From Agaribacillus aureus (GTDB taxonomy: Bacteria; Bacteroidota; Bacteroidia; Cytophagales; Cyclobacteriaceae), in the NCBI GenBank assembly GCA_030442055.1, contig JAUJEB010000001.1, positions 1,612,001 through 1,676,000 of the forward strand: a DNA stretch of 64,000 nt, read 5' to 3'. Shown one piece after another: positions 15,558 through 25,169 of the stretch. Positions within the stretch are counted from its first letter, which is position 1; each line of letters opens with the position of its first letter. Under the pieces are notes generated by a model, which was not told where the DNA came from, did not search any database, and was given only the letters and a program-made list of their open reading frames with translations. A program made the translations under genes and the position numbers.

Positions 15558-16751
15558 CTATGCTTTGCAATAGGTAAGCACCGATTCAGTTCTCATCCGA
15601 CTTTTGAATGCAGAAGCTTCCTTATTTGTAGGAGGCGGGAGGTATCTTTTTGTTTCTGGAATTTCCCGCTCTCGTTCTCCAATCAGTTGTAATCCGAACA
15701 TCCTCGTTGCAGTACTCACGATGTGAGTATTTTCAATGTAAACTCCACGTAAGCACGAGTTTCCAACCACAAACGTTGCCCGGCCATCATTTTTCAACAC
15801 ACGCGCACATTCCTCAAGAATAGCATGAATGTCAAGGGCATACCTGTAGATCATGTTCCGCGTACGAGGAGGTACCTTATCCATGCAATCCATGCCTGCG
15901 GTGATCTTCTTAGCCAGCTCCAGATTGGCTCTTCCACTGGGAGCACGTTCAACACCGACACTGCCTGATCGTATCGAAGCCAGTTCCCCGATCTTGTGGC
16001 CAAGCCACACCAATGCAAGTTTGTGGCCGCGCATGTAGTCCAAAGCGTTTAGATAAGGAGGCGATGTGATAATGGCATCTACGGTGTTGTCTTTAACACC
16101 TTTCAATTTCCTCGCATCTCCAAGCCGGATGTTAACGTTGCCGGATGGTTGGTTAGCTTCTATGAGCTTGGCCAATCTTTGACACGCTCTGAGAAATTCG
16201 TAGTTGACGTCAAAATCGTTTTCGGTACGGACTCGGTGAGGCCGACTATGAGATACATCCGCGGCAAGTGAGGCCCCTTTGGTCTTTGTTATGATAAGCC
16301 TACTCAACGCTATTCGAAGAACATTCGAGTAAGGTCCTTTCATCCCCGCTAAGAGATAACTCAGTTTCCGCAGCGACCTGATCTGTGGCTTAGCAAACCA
16401 AAAGTTGATGAATTCACGAGTATCTTTATCCCTATCGACCCATAGAAGGGAAATATCCGTTTGCTGGAGTTCGGAAGTCTCCTTTACCAACTGTTTAGCC
16501 CGCAACAGTAAGGATTCCGGTTTGATTGGTGAGGTCCATGCTTTTGACATTAAAACGGCCAAAGGGTCAACGTCAAATCCGATCCCATGATAACCGTAGT
16601 CCGATACGGTACGAAGAACCGTTCCTGATCCCACCATGGGGTCAAGGATTACCGCACCTTTTGGGACACCATTGAGCGCTTCAAAAGCGATCTCAGGAGC
16701 CATTCGTGCTGCGAATGGATGTATTGGCCGTACCTTCTTTATCAACTCCAT
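15558..16751 (-). CDS. Amino-DNA methyltransferase (N6-adenine or N4-cytosine)
   Basis: A 397-residue protein from the ATG at 16751; the ATG at 16763 is also possible. S-adenosylmethionine motif I is DPMVGSGT (37-44) and catalytic motif IV is SPPY (230-233), followed by LNALDYMRGHKLALVW. Motif order (I then IV) and the SPPY form fit the alpha or gamma amino-methyltransferase classes. The ~185 residues between the motifs and the segment after 260 could hold target recognition. It is the first gene of the HerA-NurA operon, so it probably marks host DNA against the NurA/HerA machinery. No restriction endonuclease of the usual types is nearby. Upstream, 16752-17276 has no gene I can support. Confidence 0.88.
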   Translation of the reverse strand: MELIKKVRPIHPFAARMAPEIAFEALNGVPKGAVILDPMVGSGTVLRTVSDYGYHGIGFDVDPLAVLMSKAWTSPIKPESLLLRAKQLVKETSELQQTDISLLWVDRDKDTREFINFWFAKPQIRSLRKLSYLLAGMKGPYSNVLRIALSRLIITKTKGASLAADVSHSRPHRVRTENDFDVNYEFLRACQRLAKLIEANQPSGNVNIRLGDARKLKGVKDNTVDAIITSPPYLNALDYMRGHKLALVWLGHKIGELASIRSGSVGVERAPSGRANLELAKKITAGMDCMDKVPPRTRNMIYRYALDIHAILEECARVLKNDGRATFVVGNSCLRGVYIENTHIVSTATRMFGLQLIGEREREIPETKRYLPPPTNKEASAFKSRMRTESVLTYCKA

Positions 16752-17276
16752 TATTAAAATCAAAAAATCACAAAAATTATCGATTGAGCCCAGTACAATT
16801 GTGATATAGACTAATTATTATATCAAACAACATTGACTAGCACATTTCATGCTCTAAGCTACAGAATATTTAGCACAATTTTGAAAGAAACCATTGGAGT
16901 GATGTTCACCATCATTTGCCATCCTTTTACCGAGCACATCAATTCTCCAAATGCTGAATTGTCAATACTTATAGCAATAGCATTTATTACGACAAGTCCG
17001 AAAGATATGATTGAACAATACTCAATTCAATACCCAACCTTGGGCATTTTGATGTAAATAAGGTGGTTTGGGGAGCTTCATAAAGGTAAATAAATCGGTC
17101 GAAGTGTCGAACCAGCTTCCAACTCTTTATAAAGTATTAAAAATCAAAATATTACGATTGAAAAGAGTAAGAAATCGTCCTGTTAGGGGTAAAAGGAAAA
17201 ATCGAGGGTTTAAAGGTTATAAAGTATTGATTATCAAAAAGAAAAAGGACTGCAAACTGCAATCCTTTATGCTCAG
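16752..17276. other. Gene-poor stretch holding the operon promoter region
   Basis: AT-rich DNA between the methyltransferase start and tRNA-Glu. It includes an imperfect palindrome with GATATA and TATATC arms about 50 bases upstream of the methyltransferase ATG, which may be an operator. Short plus-strand open frames here (16833-17057, 17068-17286) have poor composition and no recognisable product, and I do not call them. The part nearest the tRNA includes a potential hairpin (AAGGACTGC...GCAATCCTT, around 17245-17267). Confidence 0.4.
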
Positions 17277-17348
17277 TAGTCCGTAGGGGAATCGAACCCC
17301 TGTTACCAGGATGAAAACCTGGCGTCCTAACCCCTAGACGAACGGACC
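17277..17348 (-). tRNA. tRNA-Glu (anticodon TTC)
   Basis: The minus strand folds as a full cloverleaf: acceptor GGTCCGT with ACGGACT, anticodon arm CCAGG-TTTTCAT-CCTGG with TTC in the loop, and T-arm CAGGGGTTCGATTCCCCT. The discriminator is A and CCA is not encoded. It lies at the edge of the accessory block, a usual integration target. It is convergent in position with the HerA-NurA island and precedes gap. Confidence 0.95.
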
Positions 17349-17483
17349 AATAAATTGGACTGCAAATATATAGGCCAATTTTTAATTTGCAAATAATGTC
17401 CACAAATTTTTTCACCAAAAATAAACTTACAAGGGTTGCCAAATATATGTTTGTTTTAGTCTGAAGGAATATTACTTTTGTAG

Positions 17484-18509
<1,026 letters not shown>

Positions 18510-18534
18510 AAAATTATAAAGTTTTTATAAAATG

Positions 18535-18567
18535 GGTGCTGTCTGGATGGATAGCACCTATTTTTTT
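18535..18567 (+). terminator. Intrinsic terminator after gap
   Basis: The stem GGTGCT (18535-18540) with AGCACC (18553-18558) is followed by an eight-T run. It sits 25 bases after the gap stop. Confidence 0.8.
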
Positions 18568-18627
18568 ATAAGCTCTCCGTTATCTTCGCAGCGGTTTACC
18601 CCGATACCACACCGAAGGCTTAATTAT

Positions 18628-19242
18628 TCACACATCAATACTTTCAATTACCTTCACCCCTGCCCTTTCCATCTCCGACAATGACTTTTCGAAATCTCCC
18701 GACTGTAGATTCACGGCCCTGGTAGCATCTTTTATCACACAGGTCTCAAACCCCAGATCTACCGCGTCCAGCGCCGTGAACTTCACGCAATAGTCGGTGG
18801 CCAGCCCGACAATATATACCCGCTCAACACCGCGCTCTTTCAGGTAGTCTCCCAACCCGGTTTTTTGTCTTTTACCGTTATCAAAAAAACCACTGTAACT
18901 GTCTATATTCGGATTTTCCCCTTTCGTGAAAACCTTGGTTACCCTTTTCATATCCAGATCGTTGCTGAATGCGGCGCCATGTGAACCCTGGACACAATGC
19001 ACGGGCCACAATATTTGGCTCAATCCATCCAGGTCAATAATATCACCTGGTTGACGGCCCTGATGGTTGGCGGCAAAGCTGCCATGGTTAGCCGGGTGGT
19101 GATCCTGGGTAGCTAACACCAAATCAAATTGTGCCTGTATCTTGTTGATAAGTGGAACAATCTCGTCTCCTTCAGGTACGGCCAACGCACCGCCCGGAAG
19201 AAAGTCATTTTGAATATCTACCAATATTAATGCTGCTCTCAT
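18628..19242 (-). CDS. pncA: Nicotinamidase
   Basis: A 204-residue isochorismatase-fold amidase that hydrolyses nicotinamide to nicotinate for NAD salvage. The catalytic triad is D9 (VDIQNDFLPGG), K107 and C152 (GLATDYCVKFTALDA); the metal site is in TQDHHPANHGSFA. Its ATG lies one base after the Nudix stop, so it is the last gene of the NAD operon whose first gene is the nicotinate phosphoribosyltransferase. Length and motifs are standard for bacterial PncA. Confidence 0.95.
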   Translation of the reverse strand: MRAALILVDIQNDFLPGGALAVPEGDEIVPLINKIQAQFDLVLATQDHHPANHGSFAANHQGRQPGDIIDLDGLSQILWPVHCVQGSHGAAFSNDLDMKRVTKVFTKGENPNIDSYSGFFDNGKRQKTGLGDYLKERGVERVYIVGLATDYCVKFTALDAVDLGFETCVIKDATRAVNLQSGDFEKSLSEMERAGVKVIESIDV

Positions 19243-19243
19243 T

Positions 19244-19771
19244 TTACCTGGATAAAATTGTTAACAATTGTTGCTGCTCTTTGGCAGTGAGATCAAATAA
19301 CGTGGTCTTATCGGATAAGCTCAACCGGATGTCATCTTTGAGACGTTTACACGCGACAGACAGGATATCCCGGTGATCGAAAGCAAGTTGATCGATGTCA
19401 TCCAAATTCACCCACGACAGGTCTTTTGCATCCGATCCTGCTTTGGCCATCTTCGCTTCCTCCCCTACAACGGCATAGTAAGCAAGGGTAATCGTATTAC
19501 CCCGTGGATCCCTTCCCGGATCTCCAAATGCACCAAACAATCTCAGCGGTGACATGGTCAATCCCGTTTCCTCCAGCAGCTCTCTCTTGGCTGCCACTTC
19601 AAGTGCCTCATCCGGATCGACAAAACCTCCGGGAAAAGCCCAATATCCTTTAAAAGGCTCATGAGCCCGTTTGATTAACAGGAGTGATAGCTGATCGTCC
19701 TGCCACCTGAAGAGCGCACAATCTACCGTTACAGCCGGCCGCGGAAATTCATACTGATATGGCATGATCAA
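19244..19771 (-). CDS. Nudix hydrolase, likely ADP-ribose pyrophosphatase
   Basis: A 175-residue Nudix protein. The Nudix box runs over residues 48-71 (GGFVDPDEALEVAAKRELLE then ETGL), fully conserved. The N-terminal region (PRPAVTVDCALFRW) resembles the ADP-ribose/NrtR-type Nudix fold. It lacks the winged-helix domain of the NrtR repressor, so it should be an enzyme rather than a regulator. Start ATG overlaps the PRPP synthetase stop by four bases (ATGA). A role in recycling ADP-ribose or cleaning up NAD-derived products is inferred from the operon. Confidence 0.88.
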   Translation of the reverse strand: MIMPYQYEFPRPAVTVDCALFRWQDDQLSLLLIKRAHEPFKGYWAFPGGFVDPDEALEVAAKRELLEETGLTMSPLRLFGAFGDPGRDPRGNTITLAYYAVVGEEAKMAKAGSDAKDLSWVNLDDIDQLAFDHRDILSVACKRLKDDIRLSLSDKTTLFDLTAKEQQQLLTILSR

Positions 19772-20691
19772 AATGACTTTAATTTTTGCGCAATCAGCGA
19801 AGCTACACTTTCCACTGTCAGGAAATTATTCTCCAAAGCCAACACATTGGGATGGGTATCGGTACATACCATGGCCGTAATGGTGGTGCTTTCCTTAATT
19901 TTTTGCAAAGCGTCTTTGTTAAACAAACCATGCGTAGCAATTACACAGATCTTTTTCGCTCCCGCCTCATGGTAGGCGTTGGCGGCATTGATCAACGAAC
20001 CGCCTGTTCGTATCATGTCGTCATAAATCACCACAGTTTTATTCTTCACATCGGCGGAAATCGACGTTATTTCTGTTTCCTCACCGCTAATTCTTCTTTT
20101 AAACACAAAGGCTGCGTTGACATTGATATCGTTGGCTAACGACTCTACCCATTTGGCCCTGCCAGAATCAGTGCAGGCTAACACAAAGTTGTCACCACCC
20201 AATCTTTGAGCAGCATCCAGAATTATTGATTTACAGTATAAATGCACCGGCACCACTGATCCCTCAAAATAATGTGGCAACCCTTCCGAATGCAAATCCA
20301 TGAACATAAACCTGTTTCTGCGACTGGTTTGAGGCAAGGATGAAAATAAGCTGGCTCTTGTTTTAGCCGTTACGATCTCTCCTGGTTTTATGGCCCTTTC
20401 CATGGTGGAATATCCATAGTACGGGATGACCACAGTCAGGGATAATGCACCGTTTCTCACCACTGCATAGGCCAGGTCATACAACTCCAGTGTATCGCTG
20501 TCAGATATAGTTCCTCCTATAACAATTACATCTTTGCCATCGACATCACTTAGTATCCTCTGGTATCTTTCGCCGTCCGGAAAAATTTTCTTCTCAATTT
20601 TCCCCGGATAAAACCCGCCCTGTTCAATTATTTTATCCTTTAAATAAGCGTAATTTTCCGTACTAAATATCAGGTTATTGTCTTTGGTCAT
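19768..20691 (-). CDS. Ribose-phosphate pyrophosphokinase-like protein
   Basis: A 307-residue PRPP synthetase homologue. It has the PYYGYSTMERAIKPGE loop with the flexible ATP-binding region, DLHSEGLPHYFE, and the PRPP/ribose-5-phosphate loop VVIYDDMIRTGGSL. Lengths and motifs suit Prs, but the protein is divergent from the canonical RQDRK-type housekeeping enzyme (here YYGYSTMERA). It is probably a dedicated PRPP supplier for PncB, which consumes PRPP. The start overlaps the PncB coding end by 17 bases. It may be one of two Prs copies in the genome; the other would be outside the window. Confidence 0.9.
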   Translation of the reverse strand: MTKDNNLIFSTENYAYLKDKIIEQGGFYPGKIEKKIFPDGERYQRILSDVDGKDVIVIGGTISDSDTLELYDLAYAVVRNGALSLTVVIPYYGYSTMERAIKPGEIVTAKTRASLFSSLPQTSRRNRFMFMDLHSEGLPHYFEGSVVPVHLYCKSIILDAAQRLGGDNFVLACTDSGRAKWVESLANDINVNAAFVFKRRISGEETEITSISADVKNKTVVIYDDMIRTGGSLINAANAYHEAGAKKICVIATHGLFNKDALQKIKESTTITAMVCTDTHPNVLALENNFLTVESVASLIAQKLKSF

Positions 20692-22165
20692 TTTCCATAT
20701 TTCTTAGTTTTAAAATAAGGCTGGTTTTCAGCTCATACAATGACGCTTCCAGGCCTACCGGGTAGCTGTGAGGGTTTACAAATCGCTTGACCCCACCGTG
20801 AAAGGAACCCAACTCTTTGGCGACGCTGGCTTTGATTTCTTCGATATTGGGCAGTTTATAAACTAATTTACCCTGCTCAAAAACCGGCTCCAACAGATCT
20901 TTATACAACAGGGTGCTGGCAGCCAGTTTTTTCCTCCTGGTAGCATCCATGGGATCCACAATAGAGATTTTTCCTTCAGGCTGGTGTTGGCTATCAAATA
21001 TCATGTCTGCCAATGCCTTATCCTGATCGTAATAACGCCTGACCTGCTGGATGCCTGGGTTATTCATTTTTAAGGCCTGTTCAGATAATTTTATCTTATA
21101 ATCCCATTTCCCTGAACCATCCCGGATGGCAGACATTTTATAAACCGCTCCCAAAGCCGGTTGGTCAAAGGCAGTCACTAGCTTGGTGCCGACTCCCCAA
21201 ACGTCGATGGCAGCATGTTGTTCGCTCTTCAAACTATTGATAATATGCTCATCCAGGTCATTACTGGCTACAATTACCGTATCTTGAAATCCTGCCATAT
21301 CTAATATTTCCCGCGCTTTAACGCTAAAGTAAGCCAGGTCACCAGAGTCAATTCTTACACCGATAAGCTTTTTACCATTGGCCCTTAGAGATTTGCCAAC
21401 AGCCACGGCATTTTCCACTCCTTTTAGTGTATCATAGGTATCGACCAGAAAAATGCAGTTATCAGGCATTGCCCTGGCATAAGCCTCAAATGCCTCAGGC
21501 TCAGAATCAAAACTCATCACCCAGCTATGAGCCTGCGTACCACTTACGGGGATACCAAACAACTTTCCCGCTAAAACATTGGATGTAGAACTGCACCCCC
21601 CAATATAAGCCGCACGGCTTGCGGATAAGGCGCCATCTATCCCCTGTGCCCGGCGAAGGCCAAACTCTATTACCCTGTCTCCCTTAGCCGCGAGATTGAC
21701 CCTGGCTGCCTTTGTAGCTATCAAAGACTGAAAGTTGATCATATTTAATAGTGGCGTTTCTATTAGTTGTCCCTGGATAACAGGCCCTTTAACCCTTATC
21801 ATCGGTTCGTGGGGAAATACGATCGTCCCCTCGGGCATAGCGTCAACATCACAGGTAAAATCCATGTGCCCCAGGTAATCCAGGAATTCATTCTCAAATA
21901 TGGGATTGCCCCTGCTGTCTTTCACGGCCTGCAGGTAGGTCAAATCATCGCTGGAAAATTTAAAACTATTGAGAAAGTCAACGACATATTCCAGGCCGCA
22001 AGCGACGGTAAAACCACCATTAAAAGGGTTTTTTCTAAAAAACAAATTAAATACGGCCTGTTGGTTTGCCTTTCCCGATTTCCAATAACCGTAAGCCATG
22101 GTTAATTGAAACAAATCGGTCAGCATCGTCATTGACCCGTCATACAATCGTTCAATGATCTTCAT
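20675..22165 (-). CDS. pncB: Nicotinate phosphoribosyltransferase
   Basis: About 496 residues from the ATG at 22165 (a TTG two codons earlier is discounted). It condenses nicotinate with PRPP, with ATP hydrolysis, to nicotinate mononucleotide. Family features are the N-terminal DLFQLTMAYGYWKSGK, the RRAQGIDGALSASRAAYIGG loop, and VRIDSGDLAYFS and GVGTKLV further on. It is the first gene of a four-gene overlapping operon with a PRPP synthetase, a Nudix enzyme and PncA. The length exceeds the short E. coli form and suits the longer bacterial NAPRT class. Confidence 0.93.
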   Translation of the reverse strand: MKIIERLYDGSMTMLTDLFQLTMAYGYWKSGKANQQAVFNLFFRKNPFNGGFTVACGLEYVVDFLNSFKFSSDDLTYLQAVKDSRGNPIFENEFLDYLGHMDFTCDVDAMPEGTIVFPHEPMIRVKGPVIQGQLIETPLLNMINFQSLIATKAARVNLAAKGDRVIEFGLRRAQGIDGALSASRAAYIGGCSSTSNVLAGKLFGIPVSGTQAHSWVMSFDSEPEAFEAYARAMPDNCIFLVDTYDTLKGVENAVAVGKSLRANGKKLIGVRIDSGDLAYFSVKAREILDMAGFQDTVIVASNDLDEHIINSLKSEQHAAIDVWGVGTKLVTAFDQPALGAVYKMSAIRDGSGKWDYKIKLSEQALKMNNPGIQQVRRYYDQDKALADMIFDSQHQPEGKISIVDPMDATRRKKLAASTLLYKDLLEPVFEQGKLVYKLPNIEEIKASVAKELGSFHGGVKRFVNPHSYPVGLEASLYELKTSLILKLRNMENDQRQ

Positions 22166-22247
22166 TGGCAAACATCAGGGTTATTTAAAGGAAGTAAATA
22201 TGAGGATAAAAAACCATAAGTCCGATTCCCAAAGCTTTTGGCAAACG

Positions 22248-22991
22248 TTAGATCAAAGCTATCTGGCTATCTTTAATATCCATGTTGTGATATACCTTTT
22301 GCACATCATCATTATCTTCCAGCGCTTCCACCAGCTTCATGACACCCAATAGTTGCTCATCTTCCAGGACTTTCAGATTGTTGGGTATTCTTTGTAATTC
22401 CGCAGTTTCAGAGATAAGATTCAGCTCTTCGAGCTTTTTTTGCATATTGCCGAAATCTTCCATCGCACAGGTAACATTCAAATAACCTTCATCAATCTCA
22501 ACATCTTCCGCTCCCCCGTCTATTAAATCCAGGGTCAGCTCGTCTTCGTCCAGTTCCGCAGGCGCTGGGATATTGAAGACGCCTTTGCGGTCAAAGATAA
22601 ATTCCAGTGAGCCATTGGTACCCAGGTTTCCACCGTATTTAGAAAAGGCAGCCCTTACATCTGATACGGTTCGATTTAAGTTATCGGTGGTGCATTCAAC
22701 AAAAACAGCCACGCCGTGGGGGCCATATCCTTCATAGGTGGTTTCCATATAGTTAGCGGCATCATCACCCGAACCTTTTTTTACCGCTCTTTCTATGGTA
22801 TCTTTTGGCATGTTTACCCCTTTGGCATTTTGAATGGCCAGTCGAAGCCTGGGGTTTCCATCCGGATCAGGTCCGCCTTCCTTGGAAGCTACGGTGATTT
22901 CTTTGATGATCTTAGTAAATATTTTACCGCGCTTGGCATCTTGTGCTCCTTTTCTTCTCTTTATATTAGCCCATTTACTATGTCCAGCCAT
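22248..22991 (-). CDS. YebC/PmpR family protein
   Basis: A 247-residue protein with the invariant start MAGHSKWANIKRRKGAQDAK and the family's three-domain length. It also has KGVNMPKDTIERAVKKGSG and YEGYGPHGVAVFVECTTDN. YebC proteins were named as transcriptional regulators, and some members relieve ribosome stalling at proline-rich stretches. Which applies here is not decided by sequence. It lies 76 bases upstream of pncB on the same strand, but that gap could contain a promoter. Confidence 0.95.
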   Translation of the reverse strand: MAGHSKWANIKRRKGAQDAKRGKIFTKIIKEITVASKEGGPDPDGNPRLRLAIQNAKGVNMPKDTIERAVKKGSGDDAANYMETTYEGYGPHGVAVFVECTTDNLNRTVSDVRAAFSKYGGNLGTNGSLEFIFDRKGVFNIPAPAELDEDELTLDLIDGGAEDVEIDEGYLNVTCAMEDFGNMQKKLEELNLISETAELQRIPNNLKVLEDEQLLGVMKLVEALEDNDDVQKVYHNMDIKDSQIALI

Positions 22992-23101
22992 TTTATTTTT
23001 AGGTTAAGTTTTCTGCTACCGTTATTTAATTGGAAATTTAGAGAACAAAAATAATTTTTTTCAGAAAAATTCAAAGCAAACAAAACGCATCGATTTTTAA
23101 T

Positions 23102-23965
23102 TTATCGGGTCGTTTTGCTTTGCAGATGCTCTTTGTACCAGACGTTTCCGATTACTCCCACCAGCACGATAGTCATGCCAAGGTAGGTTAACAGATTAAA
23201 ATGCTCATCAAAAATGACAAAGCCATACAAAAGCGCAAAAATTAACCCGATGTATTTTAAAATCGCTACTTTGGAAAGCTCTTCTGATTGATATGATTTG
23301 GTCAGAAAATATTGGGCAAATTGGGTTAAAATACCTATGGCTATCAGTACAATCCATTCAAACGCTCCCTGCGGCTGCACCCAATTAAACAGTGAATAGG
23401 CTCCGCTAATGGGCAGGGCTACCAGCGGAAAATAAAAGACAATCACCAGGGGGTGCTCTGAGCGATGCAGTTTGCGGATGATATTATAAGCCAGGCCTGA
23501 AAACAAACCCGATGTCAGGCCCAGGAACAAATAAAACCCTGATACACGTGCGTCAAAACCCTCAACGATCAGTACCCCGGTAAAAGCAATCAGAAAAAAC
23601 AACCATTGCACCGGTTTCACCTTTTCCCTGACAATGTAGACACCGAGGATAGCCGTGAATATAGGAGAGGTATACTGAATGGTGGCAGCACTTGCAAGCG
23701 GTATTTTTTGCAGGGTGATAAAAAACAAAATTAAAGCTGTCGCCCCTACCACCCCTCTGGATATCAGCAGAAAATGATTATTGCCCCAAACATTGACTTT
23801 ATTGAATTTTAGAATGCTCGCGCTAATGACCAGGGAAATCACCGACCTGAAAAATATAATTTCCACAGCCGGAATATTTGGCACCAATTTAACGCCCACA
23901 TTCATCAGGGAAAACAATATAGTTGCCAGCAACATGTTCCTAACGCCCGGAGAAAGTCTGGCCAT
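23102..23965 (-). CDS. DMT-family (EamA) transporter
   Basis: A 287-residue integral membrane protein with about ten helices in two EamA repeats (LLATILFSLMNVGVKL at the start; a second repeat near YLFLGLTSGLFSGLAYNIIR). The family exports metabolites such as amino acids or nucleosides; the substrate is not predictable. The ATG at 23965 lies 9 bases after the nitroreductase stop, so the two genes are co-transcribed; a TTG right next to the stop is an alternative start. The C-terminal tail is short and basic. Confidence 0.88.
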   Translation of the reverse strand: MARLSPGVRNMLLATILFSLMNVGVKLVPNIPAVEIIFFRSVISLVISASILKFNKVNVWGNNHFLLISRGVVGATALILFFITLQKIPLASAATIQYTSPIFTAILGVYIVREKVKPVQWLFFLIAFTGVLIVEGFDARVSGFYLFLGLTSGLFSGLAYNIIRKLHRSEHPLVIVFYFPLVALPISGAYSLFNWVQPQGAFEWIVLIAIGILTQFAQYFLTKSYQSEELSKVAILKYIGLIFALLYGFVIFDEHFNLLTYLGMTIVLVGVIGNVWYKEHLQSKTTR

Positions 23966-23974
23966 GAAAATCAA

Positions 23975-24568
23975 TTACAGGGCCTTCTCCCAACCATCTC
24001 CAAAACATATTTCTGACAAGGGTCTCCTCGTCCTTGTTCCCAATTCGGAAGCTTTGGATTTTTCGTCCAGTATATCCGGATCTCCCAGGTAGCCCATGGC
24101 CATGGTGGTAATAGCTTCATAATCTTCGGGAATATCAAAAAACTCCCGGGCCTTATCCGGCGAAAACCCGGCCATTTGATGAACATATAAATTTTCAGCC
24201 ATGGCTTGTAACGACAGGCTGGCTGCAGCCTGGCCAACATCATAGGAGAAATGCCTGTTAGGCTTCTGATTGTGAGTAAAAACCTTTTTCCCGCAAGCCA
24301 GGATTAACACAGGAGCATTTTGCGCCCATTTCTGATTGAACTCAACCATCGAATTCAATATTCCGGTATAAGAATCATTTTGACCTTTGATGCCAACAAT
24401 AAACCTCCACGGTTGCTCATTAAAACAAGAAGCTGCCCATCTTGCCGCTTCCAGTACACTTTTGATCACATCCAATGCTACGGGTTTATCCGCAAACGCG
24501 CGCGGGCTCCATCGGTTTTTAATAAGCTCATGAATAGGATATGCCGTCTCGGCTGATTTGTTGCTCAT
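23975..24568 (-). CDS. Nitroreductase-family flavoprotein
   Basis: A 197-residue FMN-binding protein. RWSPRAFADKPV at the N-terminus is the family signature and is followed by AARWAASCFNEQPWRFIV, the FMN-contacting region; VGQAAASLSLQAMA and MAMGYLGDPDIL follow. It should be a cytosolic NAD(P)H-dependent reductase of quinones, nitroaromatics or enones. It is the first gene of a two-gene unit with the DMT transporter. The divergent gene upstream is a peroxiredoxin, about 103 bases away. Confidence 0.92.
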   Translation of the reverse strand: MSNKSAETAYPIHELIKNRWSPRAFADKPVALDVIKSVLEAARWAASCFNEQPWRFIVGIKGQNDSYTGILNSMVEFNQKWAQNAPVLILACGKKVFTHNQKPNRHFSYDVGQAAASLSLQAMAENLYVHQMAGFSPDKAREFFDIPEDYEAITTMAMGYLGDPDILDEKSKASELGTRTRRPLSEICFGDGWEKAL

Positions 24569-24671
24569 GGTAAATTTTTGGTTTACGGTTCAATAATGAT
24601 GACAATATTAGTTAAAAATCGGTTTGTAAATTGATATTTTTAGCGCTTTTTTGGAGAAATCTATTAGCAGG

Positions 24672-25127
24672 ATGGCATTAAAATTACAGACCCAGGCACC
24701 CGATTTTACCTTACCCAGCACCAGCGGGACGGATTTCACCTTAAGTACACATCTGGGTACGGCTTGTATCATTTATTTTTACCCCAAAGATTTTACGCCG
24801 GGCTGCACCCGCGAAGCCTGTGAATTCCGCGATCAATTTGCGGCATTCAGGAACCTGGATATTCCGGTTTACGGCATAAGCCGTGATTCCATCAGTACAC
24901 ACATAAAATTTAAGGAAAAACACGACTTGCCTTTCGATCTTTTGGCCGATGTCAAAGGACAGGTGGCACGTCAGTATCAGGCGCTCATGCCCATCATCGG
25001 TATCACAAAGCGGATTACTTATTTACTGGGAAAGGATCATAAAATCGTTGCCGTCTGTGACAGTCTCTTTGATTTCAATTTGCATATCTCAGAAATGAAG
25101 GAGAAAATAATGACGGAGCTCAGCTAG
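24672..25127 (+). CDS. Peroxiredoxin (BCP/AhpC-TSA type)
   Basis: A 151-residue thiol peroxidase from the ATG at 24672; the upstream TTG is not favoured. It has APDFTLPS near the start and FYPKDFTPGCTREACEF with the peroxidatic Cys in the PGCT motif; a second Cys follows at the family spacing (TREAC), as in atypical two-Cys BCP proteins. It reduces hydroperoxides in the cytoplasm using thioredoxin. It is divergent from the nitroreductase-transporter pair and may share its promoter region. It forms a single-gene unit. Confidence 0.93.
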   Translation: MALKLQTQAPDFTLPSTSGTDFTLSTHLGTACIIYFYPKDFTPGCTREACEFRDQFAAFRNLDIPVYGISRDSISTHIKFKEKHDLPFDLLADVKGQVARQYQALMPIIGITKRITYLLGKDHKIVAVCDSLFDFNLHISEMKEKIMTELS

Positions 25128-25169
25128 TTAGCCGGCTAAGTTGCAGGCAAATGTTTAGGTGATTTACTT

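Noticed and set aside
16833-17286. Two plus-strand open frames upstream of tRNA-Glu
   Set aside because: Poor composition, the second runs into the tRNA, and no recognisable product.
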